Source: Campylobacter gracilis (GTDB taxonomy: Bacteria; Campylobacterota; Campylobacteria; Campylobacterales; Campylobacteraceae). From it: a DNA stretch of 64,000 bases. Within the stretch, counting starts at the first letter, position 1, and the number at the start of each line of letters is the position of its first letter. Under the pieces are notes generated by a model. It was not told where the DNA came from and ran no database searches. It saw nothing but the letters and a program-made list of their open reading frames with translations. Positions 28,039 through 35,283 of the stretch are shown piece after piece. Location of the stretch: positions 124,001-188,000 of the forward strand of contig NZ_JAHAFS010000001.1 in assembly GCF_018374135.1 (NCBI RefSeq), given 5' to 3'. The position numbers and the translations under genes were made by a program.

Positions 28039-29433
28039 TTGTTAAATTCTACTAAAAACGCCATTCGCGGCGCATTTTGGACGAAACCGTTCATAGTTTT
28101 AGTGCTGCTTTTGCTGCTGTTAATTCCGCTAAGCTTTATTGATAACCTCACCTACTCCCGCTCCGAAACCAAGCAGCTCGCGCAGGATTCGATCCTCACG
28201 CCGGTGGGCGGCGAACTGCAAATCCAGGGCCTTGCGATCGTAGTGCCCTACGCAGAGATAATCGAAGCGATAGACAAAAACAACAACGAGCTCGTAAAAA
28301 GGCGCGTAGAGAAAAATTTCATCATCGTGCCTAAAAACTACTCCCTCGCGGCGGAAATCGACCCCACCTATCTAAAGCGCGGGATTTTTCGCGTTCCGAT
28401 ATATAACGGCGACTTTGCGCTTAAGGCAGACTTTGAGGCGATAAACTATACCGAGCTCGGCGTCGATCCTACGCGACTAAATTTCGACGAAGCCGTGCTA
28501 GTGCTCGGCGTAGGCAATCAAAAATCCTTCACCGCCTCTCCCGCTTTAAGCCTAAACGGCAAGGAGCTTAAGCAATATCACGGCAACACCGAGGCTAAAA
28601 TTTTCGATCGAAGCCTAATCTACAAGCTCCCCGCTTCCGCACTGTCGTCTGATTTTAGCATCAGCGGCACGCTTAAAATCCAAGGCGGCGAGGCACTTCA
28701 TCTAGCTCCGATCGCGCAAAATAGCCGTTTTGAAATTAGCTCTACTTGGGCATCGCCTAGCTTTGGCGGCGGCTTTATCGCCAAATCGCGCGAGGTAAGC
28801 GCTAGCGGCTTTAAAGCTTCGTGGGAAGTTACAGGCTTAGCCGCAGGCATTGCTCCTGCGTGGCTTGCAGATCAAGATGACCGCATCGCTATGACGAACT
28901 GGCGCAGCAACGACGATAGAAATGACGCCGTAAGCATCGGCTTCATCGAGCCCGTGAACAACTACTCGCTGATTAAGCGCTGCACGGATTACGCACTGTT
29001 ATTTTTAGCGGTGCCATTTTTAGCGATCTTTTTATGCGAGGTTTACACTCACGAGCGCATCCATCCAATTCAATACCTATTAATAGGGCTTGAGGACGTC
29101 GTTTTCTACCTGCTGGTGCTTTCGCTCTCCGAACACATCGGCTTTGCGATCAGCTACGCTATCTCGGCGATCGCGGTAAGCGCCATAGTATTTTTCTACG
29201 CGAGCGCGATTTTCAAAGGCGCGCGCTGGGGTATTTTCATCACTTGCGTTCAGCTCGTTTCATATGCGATCCTCTATGTCATCTTAAATTCCGAAGACTA
29301 CGCGCTTCTAATGGGAAGCTTGATGATCTTTGCGGTAATCTCGCTCGTTATGTATTTTACGCGCAAGCTCGATTGGTACGACACCGCGATCCCAAGCGGC
29401 GAGAAAAAACAAGAGCAAGAGCCCGAAATTTAG
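28039..29433 (+). CDS. creD: CreD-family inner-membrane protein
   Basis: 464 residues. One N-terminal membrane helix (FIVLVLLLLLLIPLSFI), a large periplasmic domain (about 40-310), then five or six C-terminal helices, the CreD layout; TNWRSNDDRNDAVSIGFIEPVNNYSLIKR matches the family region before the helices. CreD is tied to envelope stress and beta-lactam responses in other bacteria; its molecular role is unknown. Start is TTG after AAAGGAGAG. No creBC regulators are nearby. Confidence 0.85.
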   Translation: MLNSTKNAIRGAFWTKPFIVLVLLLLLLIPLSFIDNLTYSRSETKQLAQDSILTPVGGELQIQGLAIVVPYAEIIEAIDKNNNELVKRRVEKNFIIVPKNYSLAAEIDPTYLKRGIFRVPIYNGDFALKADFEAINYTELGVDPTRLNFDEAVLVLGVGNQKSFTASPALSLNGKELKQYHGNTEAKIFDRSLIYKLPASALSSDFSISGTLKIQGGEALHLAPIAQNSRFEISSTWASPSFGGGFIAKSREVSASGFKASWEVTGLAAGIAPAWLADQDDRIAMTNWRSNDDRNDAVSIGFIEPVNNYSLIKRCTDYALLFLAVPFLAIFLCEVYTHERIHPIQYLLIGLEDVVFYLLVLSLSEHIGFAISYAISAIAVSAIVFFYASAIFKGARWGIFITCVQLVSYAILYVILNSEDYALLMGSLMIFAVISLVMYFTRKLDWYDTAIPSGEKKQEQEPEI

Positions 29434-29465
29434 CCTTTAAATTTAGCGATAAATTTAATCGCAAC

Positions 29466-29499
29466 GGCCTTTGGAGCTTTAAAATCCAAAGGCCTTTTT
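29466..29499 (+). terminator. Intrinsic terminator of creD
   Basis: GGCCTTTGGA, a 9-base loop, TCCAAAGGCC, then TTTTT. The stem is perfect. Confidence 0.88.
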
Positions 29500-29746
29500 A
29501 AATTTGCTCGCTAAATTTCAACTGCCAAAATTTCATCTATTTAAAATTTTACCCGCCGCGGCAGACAAACTGCGACGCGGAAGCAAGGGTGCGCGGCGGC
29601 GCATTTTAAATTTAATTCCGTTAGCGCACCGAGCCGAACGGCGAATTTTAAAATTTAGCCTCGCGAGCGCGAGTATGTCGCGACAAAGACAAAATTTAGA
29701 GCGCGCTGTTTTAAATTTTAAAATTTCATCTGCGCCGATTTTTGAG

Positions 29747-29752
29747 TATAAT
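29747..29752 (+). promoter_or_regulatory. -10 promoter of tsaD
   Basis: TATAAT preceded by GAG, 26 bases before the GTG start codon. Confidence 0.5.
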
Positions 29753-29778
29753 GAGCGAAAAAATTTTAAGGATTTTGT

Positions 29779-30786
29779 GTGATACTTGCTATTGAGAGCA
29801 GCTGCGACGACAGCTCAGTCGCGGTGATGGATGAGTGCAGTTTCGAGCTGAAATTTTACGAAAAAATAAGCCAGGAGACCGATCACGCCAAATACGGCGG
29901 CGTCGTACCCGAGCTTGCCGCGAGGCTGCATACTGAGGCGCTGCCGCGGATTTTGCAGCGCGCAAAGCCCTATTTTAGCGAGCTTAACGCAGTCGCAGCG
30001 ACCAATACCCCGGGACTTAGCGTGAGCCTGATCGGCGGCGTGAATATGGCAAAAGCGCTCGCGCTCGCGCTAAATCTGCCGCTCATCGGCGTAAATCATC
30101 TCATAGGCCACGTTTATTCGCTGTTTTTAGGCAGCGAGGCGCGATTCCCGATGGGCATTTTGCTAGTTAGCGGTGGGCATACGATGGTTTTGGATATCGG
30201 CGCGGCAGGTGATATCGAAATTTTAGCGACCACCGGCGACGACAGCTTCGGCGAGAGCTTCGATAAGGTCGCGAAGATGCTAGGGCTCGGCTACCCGGGC
30301 GGCGCGCTCATCGAGGAGCTCGCAAAAAGCGGCGAGCCGCGGTTTGAGCTGCCCGTGCCGCTGAAGGGCGACAGGCGGCTGGAGTATAGCTTTTCGGGGC
30401 TTAAAAACGCCGTGCGCGTGCAGATAGAGAAGCTAAAAGAGGCGGGCGAGCTGGATGAGCGGGCGATGCGCGATCTGGCGCGCTGCTTTGAGGACGCGGC
30501 GTGCGCGCACATACTCGATAAATTGCAGCGGATCTTTGAGCTGCGCCGCTTTGCGCGATTCGGCGTCGTGGGCGGAGCGAGCGCAAACCTGCATCTGCGC
30601 GAGCTTTTGACGGATCTGTGCGAACGGGCAGGCTGCGAGATACTTTTCGCGCCGATGAAATTTTGCTCCGACAACGCCGCTATGATCGCGCGCGCGGCGA
30701 TAGAAAAGCTGCGTAAAAAGGAGTTCGTCTCGCCCGCAGAGCTACAGATCGTCCCTCATCTAAATCTGCGCTCGGCGTTTGAGTAA
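29779..30786 (+). CDS. tsaD: tRNA N6-adenosine threonylcarbamoyltransferase
   Basis: Transfers threonylcarbamoyl to A37 of ANN-decoding tRNAs, with TsaB/TsaE. 335 residues. The N-terminal IESSCDDSS, the iron-binding HLIGHVYS near residue 110, SGGHTMV and GGASANLHL are all present. Start is GTG, preceded by AAGGATT. It is monocistronic here. Confidence 0.95.
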   Translation: MILAIESSCDDSSVAVMDECSFELKFYEKISQETDHAKYGGVVPELAARLHTEALPRILQRAKPYFSELNAVAATNTPGLSVSLIGGVNMAKALALALNLPLIGVNHLIGHVYSLFLGSEARFPMGILLVSGGHTMVLDIGAAGDIEILATTGDDSFGESFDKVAKMLGLGYPGGALIEELAKSGEPRFELPVPLKGDRRLEYSFSGLKNAVRVQIEKLKEAGELDERAMRDLARCFEDAACAHILDKLQRIFELRRFARFGVVGGASANLHLRELLTDLCERAGCEILFAPMKFCSDNAAMIARAAIEKLRKKEFVSPAELQIVPHLNLRSAFE

Positions 30787-31053
30787 AATTTTAAAATTTA
30801 CAAATAGTCTGCGCCCCTAGCGAATTCTCGCGCATTGGGCGTTTGAGTAAAATTTTATCTCGCGCTCGCTCACGGTTGGATTTTGGATAAATTTCGCTTT
30901 GAATTTACACATCGCGTTAAAGCTCGCGCCACGTTTTGTTAAATTTCTCTCGTATTCGCACCGCCATCGGTGCCGCTGCGCATGTCCCTGCCGCTTGCAA
31001 TATCTGCTAAATTTTGATCGGCTTGTTTACTCGTCATTTTTTATCCTTTATAT

Positions 31054-31536
31054 TTAATCGTGCAGAAAAGTTACGACTTCGTGTTCTTTTGGCAAGAACT
31101 TTCTACCGTGTATACCACTTTCTCCATATTCTATCAAAGCTTCATTAAGCACCTTATAGAGCTCATCTAACGAAATTCCGTCAAGACTAGAATTTATATT
31201 TTCCAGCTTATATTTGATAAAAAACGGATTATCGACTAGCATTTTACTTGTGGTTTCGTCATAAATTCGCCTTATATCAAGCTCAATAACATTGCCTTTA
31301 TAACATAAAATATAAATCTCCTCACCCGTAAATCCATCTCGCGGATCCGGTAAGTGCGGATCACACACAAAGATAAACCAAATATCCCTCTGCCTATCGA
31401 TAACCCAATCAAGTTGTTTTATACGTTGATCGCCTAATGGAAGTTCACCAAAATTTGCTCTGGAGCTATTTACTATGTCAATAACGCCATATTTCTCAAT
31501 ATCCTCTTTCGAAATATATTCTGCTACAAACGACAT
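31054..31536 (-). CDS. Orphan protein, paralogue of its upstream neighbour
   Basis: 160 residues, no signal or membrane segment, acidic. It shares with the adjacent gene an N-terminal ISKEDIEKYG motif and a central VIDRQRDIWFIF motif, so the two arose by duplication. AT-rich compared with neighbours. Such small, acidic, tandem paralogues in otherwise core regions are often immunity-like proteins, but no toxin is visible here. Function unknown. Confidence 0.6.
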   Translation of the reverse strand: MSFVAEYISKEDIEKYGVIDIVNSSRANFGELPLGDQRIKQLDWVIDRQRDIWFIFVCDPHLPDPRDGFTGEEIYILCYKGNVIELDIRRIYDETTSKMLVDNPFFIKYKLENINSSLDGISLDELYKVLNEALIEYGESGIHGRKFLPKEHEVVTFLHD

Positions 31537-31537
31537 T

Positions 31538-31984
31538 TTATTTTTCCTTTCTTACATCTATTAACGCTACACTAAAATCATCCTTATCCTCCCAGCCTGG
31601 TCTAAATTTAAAATCAATCAAAATATCTCTCAATATTTTAATAACTTCATTATCTGGAATAATAGAATTTATAACATTTACCTCGATAATTTTCCACACC
31701 CTTTGAAATTTGCGTCCATCCACTTCTTGATTATATTCGTAGTCCAAAAGAATATCTAAATTATTTCCTTGAATATAAAGCCTCCATAGCTTTTTGCTCC
31801 CATAACCATAATCATACCCTTCATTTGGTAGTCTTTCAATTAAAAGAAACCAAATATCTTTTTGTCTATCAACAACAAAATTTCTAGGTAGTTCTTCATG
31901 ATACGGACTATATTGATAAAAAATTTTACTCAATCCATACTTCTCATCATCCTCTTTGGTGATGATTGCATTTTCAAACGCCAT
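31538..31984 (-). CDS. Orphan protein, paralogue of its downstream neighbour
   Basis: 148 residues with ITKEDDEKYG and VVDRQKDIWFLL, matching the gene one base downstream (31536). Cytoplasmic by sequence. ATG after AAGGAGT. Codon use is A/T-rich (many AAA, ATA, TTA), unlike the GC-rich genes on either side, which hints at acquisition. No recognised domain. Confidence 0.6.
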   Translation of the reverse strand: MAFENAIITKEDDEKYGLSKIFYQYSPYHEELPRNFVVDRQKDIWFLLIERLPNEGYDYGYGSKKLWRLYIQGNNLDILLDYEYNQEVDGRKFQRVWKIIEVNVINSIIPDNEVIKILRDILIDFKFRPGWEDKDDFSVALIDVRKEK

Positions 31985-32302
31985 TTCCTACTCCTTAAAA
32001 TTTAATTCTTGGATTATACCGCGATATGTTTATATCCGCCTATGTGCTAATAAATATAAGCATAGGAGTTAAATTTATAGTTGATTTTTGCTTTGAACCG
32101 TGCGCAACGCTCTCGTTAAAATTTTTAAAATTTCAAAGCGTAGTTTAAATTTACAGCTGCGGCTCGGCGCGCTAAAGTGCAAGCCGCCGCATGTTTAAAT
32201 CCCGCCACAAATCGTGCGGCTACGTATTCAAAACCCACGCATATCAGGCGCTGTGATGACACGCCGAGTTGCGCGAGCTCGGTAAATTTAACCGCGGCGC
32301 GC
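31985..32302. other. Spacer between the orphan pair and queC
   Basis: About 320 bases: an AT-rich half next to the orphans and a GC-richer half next to queC. No gene seen. Confidence 0.5.
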
Positions 32303-33415
32303 CTAAGCTTTTATCGCGTAGGGGATTTTATCTTTCGCGCCGGCGCCCGCAAAGCCTTTAAGCCGCAGCAGGCAGCTGTCGCAAAGCCCGCACGCAGCGT
32401 CCTCGCGCTCGTAGCAGCTCCACGTAAGCTCTAGCGGCACGCCGATTCTAAGCGCCAGCGAGACGATCTGCGCCTTGCTAAGGTGCACGAGCGGGGTTTT
32501 GATGCGCGGATGAAAGTCGCGGTTCGTGCCCAGATCGAGCGCTCGCTCAAACGCGCCGATAAACTCCGCGCCGCAGTCGGGATAGCCGCTGCTGTCCTCC
32601 TGCACCACGCCGATGAAAATCGCGTCGCAGCGCTCCTTCTCGGCGAGCGCGGCGGCGATGCTCAAAAACACGCCGTTGCGAAACGGCACGTAGGTGCTCG
32701 GCAGATCCGAAAATGCGCTCTCGCCGCTTGGCGGTGGAATTTTATCGCTTCGGCTTTGCGGTAAAATTTTGCCCCCTGCGCGCTTCGATGAAATTTTATC
32801 GCCCTGCTGCGGCTCGGCTCCGCTTTGAGGTGAAATTTCGCTGCCTTGCGGTGAAATTTTGTCGTCGCGGGCTAAAATTTTGCTGCGCTGTGATGAAATT
32901 TCATCACCCCCTAGTGAAATTTCACTCTCTTGCGTTAAAATTTCACCGCTCTGCAAGCGGCTGTCTCGCGCCGAATCTGCACCGAGCGTAGCGTCCGCGG
33001 AGCTCGTCGAGAAATTTGACGCAGCAAAATTTTGCCCGCCAGTCTCGGCATTAGTAGAATTTGCCGCGATAGAATTTTGCCCGTCTAGGCGGGTGCTCTT
33101 GGAATTTACCGCGCTGTCAATCTTAGTGCCGGCAGAATTTGCCGCGCTGCCAAGCTTCACCGCACCTTTTCTGATCGACAAAGTGCCGTCCGTAAGGGCG
33201 CTGCCGCCGATTTGCGCGATGAAGCGAGCGTCCAAAACGAACCTCTTTGCGACCCCCAAATCGTCGCAAATTTTACCGAAGCACTCGCGCTCCTTGCCCA
33301 TCGTGCGCTGATCGTAGTCAAAGTGCAGCGCCACGATCTCGTAACCTTTGCGCTTCGCGATATAGGCGCAGGTCGCGCTGTCCATGCCACCGCTGATCAC
33401 GCATAAAGCTTTCAT
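32303..33415 (-). CDS. queC: 7-cyano-7-deazaguanine synthase (QueC) with 150-residue insert
   Basis: Makes preQ0, precursor of queuosine, from 7-carboxy-7-deazaguanine using ATP. 370 residues, against about 220 normally. The PP-loop SGGMDSAT near residue 9 and the zinc ligands of [15 protein letters not shown] near residue 340 are intact, as are [15 protein letters not shown] and [12 protein letters not shown]. Residues 86-234 are an extra hydrophilic segment at a loop just before the FRNG motif. Divergent from ybeY, which carries an insert of its own. Expected still active, by inference. Confidence 0.88.
   Translation of the reverse strand: MKALCVISGGMDSATCAYIAKRKGYEIVALHFDYDQRTMGKERECFGKICDDLGVAKRFVLDARFIAQIGGSALTDGTLSIRKGAVKLGSAANSAGTKIDSAVNSKSTRLDGQNSIAANSTNAETGGQNFAASNFSTSSADATLGADSARDSRLQSGEILTQESEISLGGDEISSQRSKILARDDKISPQGSEISPQSGAEPQQGDKISSKRAGGKILPQSRSDKIPPPSGESAFSDLPSTYVPFRNGVFLSIAAALAEKERCDAIFIGVVQEDSSGYPDCGAEFIGAFERALDLGTNRDFHPRIKTPLVHLSKAQIVSLALRIGVPLELTWSCYEREDAACGLCDSCLLRLKGFAGAGAKDKIPYAIKA
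32714..33160 (-). repeat. In-frame insert in queC with exact 21-nt RAATTY grid
   Basis: Encodes residues 86-234. On the plus strand the word T(G/A)AAATTT begins at 32831, 32852, 32873, 32894, 32915 and 32936, exactly 21 bases apart, with unrelated bases between. It is read as Glu/Lys-Ile-Ser/Leu every seven residues (Ile at 159, 166, 173, 180, 187, 194). Additional copies at 32789, 32762 and 32735 are at 42- and 27-base spacing. Confidence 0.88.
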
Positions 33416-33470
33416 TTTCGTCCTTTTTTTTGCTAAAATTATACGAAAATTTTATAAAAGAGGGGTAAAA

Positions 33471-34121
33471 ATGATACTTTGCGAGCAGCCCTATCCCGAA
33501 ATTTTGGACGCTATCGCGGCGGAGCTGGGCGGCGGGAGCGTCGAGCTAATTTTCGTGCGCGACGAGGAGATGCGGCAGCTAAACGTGCAAACGCGCGGCA
33601 TCGATAAGGCGACCGACGTGCTGAGCTTCCCGCTCGATCCTGCGGCGTTTGCGGGCTTCGGCGAGGATTTTAGCGAGGAAAATTCCGCGAATGAAAACAG
33701 CGGCGATAAAATTCTAAACACCGTAAATTCTACTAATGAAAATACAAGCGCCGCGAATTCTGCGAGCAAAAATTCTAATACTATAAATTCTGAGGACGAA
33801 AATTCTAATGCTGCGAATTCCACCAGCGAAAATCCTAGCGATGAAAATTTAAAAAATGAGAATTTTAGCAGCGGAAATTTCGCTCCCGCGCCGCTCGGCT
33901 CGGTCGTGATAAATTTAGACCTCGTAGAGCTGAAAGCCGCGCAGCTTGGGCACGGCACGGATGACGAGACGGCGCTGCTTTTTACGCACGGCATGCTGCA
34001 CGTGCTAGGTTACGACCACGAGAGCGACGACGGGCAGATGCGCGCCAAGGAGTGTGAGATCATCGAGAAATTCGGCCTTCCAAAAAGCCTGATCGTGCGA
34101 ACGGAGGGAAATGAGGAGTAG
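33471..34121 (+). CDS. ybeY: Endoribonuclease YbeY with Asn/Ser-rich insert
   Basis: Metal-dependent RNase in 16S rRNA maturation and ribosome quality control. 216 residues from the ATG at 33471, chosen for GAGGGG upstream. The catalytic [11 protein letters not shown] (residues 173-183) and [11 protein letters not shown] (47-57) are intact. Residues 66-138 are an extra Asn/Ser/Glu-rich segment between these two motifs. The family is normally about 140-150 residues, so the insert accounts for the excess. Confidence 0.92.
   Translation: MILCEQPYPEILDAIAAELGGGSVELIFVRDEEMRQLNVQTRGIDKATDVLSFPLDPAAFAGFGEDFSEENSANENSGDKILNTVNSTNENTSAANSASKNSNTINSEDENSNAANSTSENPSDENLKNENFSSGNFAPAPLGSVVINLDLVELKAAQLGHGTDDETALLFTHGMLHVLGYDHESDDGQMRAKECEIIEKFGLPKSLIVRTEGNEE
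33666..33884 (+). repeat. In-frame insert in ybeY with exact 15-nt RAATTY grid
   Basis: Encodes residues 66-138. RAATTY words start at 33680, 33725, 33755, 33770, 33785, 33800, 33815, 33845, 33860 and 33875, all on one 15-base grid; three grid positions hold near-misses and one is shifted by a base. Read mostly as Asn-Ser every five residues. Confidence 0.9.
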
Positions 34122-34323
34122 GCGCTGCGGATAGCAAGCTGCGCGGTAAGCTCTATATGGATCCGCGAAGTAAAGTTTATATATGAACAATAAATTTAAA
34201 GTGTCGAGACATGAGTGAGAAAAAATTTTGGATATATTGAAAAATTTATTTGACGTTAGCAGAATGAATTTCTGCGCGTATTTTTAAGTAAAATTTCTTA
34301 TCGCATCAGACATTGCGGAATAT

Positions 34324-34893
34324 TTATACCCCTTTTAATAGATTTTTATATGCTTTATTTAGTTTAAAAAATATCAAAAATAAAATTAGCGCCAAAATAA
34401 TTCCGCTGCATAAAAAGAGTTTTTGTTTAAAGAAATTTTGCCTAAGATCAACTTCGATGATTACTTTATTATCACAATCTCCAAATTCTACGATATGAAG
34501 ATTGATCATTTTTAAGATTACGCATTTATTATTAATGTATCTGCTAAATATAAAATCACAAAAGTATTTTTCTTCATAGTCGTATTTATTTGTATCAATA
34601 TGAAAGTCGATAAATTCCCAAGAAAATATTTTGCCATTTCCCGCTACGGATATCTTGCAACCATTACCGCTTTTATAACTATGAAATCTGGAAAATTTCT
34701 CTACTGTTCCGGAAAAAATATACGGATTCCGCAAGGACTTCTCACTAGGTGCAACTACATAAGCGGCCAAAAAACATATAGGCATAAAAACCATAGAAAA
34801 TACGGCAATCATCGCTAAAAAATTATGCTTTTTAGCAAAGCCGAATTTTATTAAATCATTACAATAATCCACGTAACGAAGCGGGTTTTTCAT
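34324..34893 (-). CDS. Small membrane protein with periplasmic domain, unknown
   Basis: 189 residues: a hydrophobic helix near residues 25-48 (AMIAVFSMVFMPICFLAAYV), a central soluble domain with several cysteines, and a second helix near 160-175 (SGIILALILFLIFF). A/T-rich codon use, unlike its neighbours. ATG after AAAGGAACACA. No family recognised; it resembles stand-alone accessory genes. Confidence 0.6.
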   Translation of the reverse strand: MKNPLRYVDYCNDLIKFGFAKKHNFLAMIAVFSMVFMPICFLAAYVVAPSEKSLRNPYIFSGTVEKFSRFHSYKSGNGCKISVAGNGKIFSWEFIDFHIDTNKYDYEEKYFCDFIFSRYINNKCVILKMINLHIVEFGDCDNKVIIEVDLRQNFFKQKLFLCSGIILALILFLIFFKLNKAYKNLLKGV

Positions 34894-35283
34894 TGTGTTC
34901 CTTTAGATAAACATAGATGGTAGCCCAAAAAGCGCATGCTATCGCAAGTTCGGTAATTAGACTTAACGGCTACCCTCGATACCCATAAAGTGCGAATGGG
35001 CGTACAAAATTCAACTGCACTTTCATTAAATTTCGAACGATACATTGATGTATTGTATTGTGCGGCGGATTAAATGCTGCTTAATGCTTTTATTGCAAGC
35101 ACGGAAACGGATGAGTTGAGAGCAAAAACCCAGCGCCAACTAGCATTCACGCCGCAATCGAGATAAAATCTCAATAAGATGATCCGTGGCGATAAGCAAG
35201 CCCCCTTACAGTAAAATTGCCAGCCAATGAACCTGCGCTGAATAGGCTGCAAATTTATCTTAAATTTAAACCAGGTCCTACAT
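34894..35283. other. Spacer before priA 3' end
   Basis: About 390 bases. Short ORFs exist on both strands (35070-35252 minus; one of 30 codons on plus), but neither shows a domain or a ribosome-binding site that convinces me. Possibly decayed coding sequence. Confidence 0.4.

Larger units (their letters stand above)
29434..29778. other. Spacer between creD and tsaD
   Basis: About 345 bases holding the creD terminator and the tsaD promoter, otherwise RAATTY-rich with no gene. Confidence 0.55.

Noticed and set aside
32714..33160. CRISPR-like reading of the queC array (short repeat, variable spacers)
   Set aside because: The repeated word is only about eight bases, the spacing is 21 bases, it is in frame inside a gene, and no cas gene is near.
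35070..35252. 60-codon minus-strand ORF between priA and the membrane orphan
   Set aside because: Begins just after priA's 3' spacer without a ribosome-binding site; the plus strand also has a protein-like short frame, so neither can be preferred.
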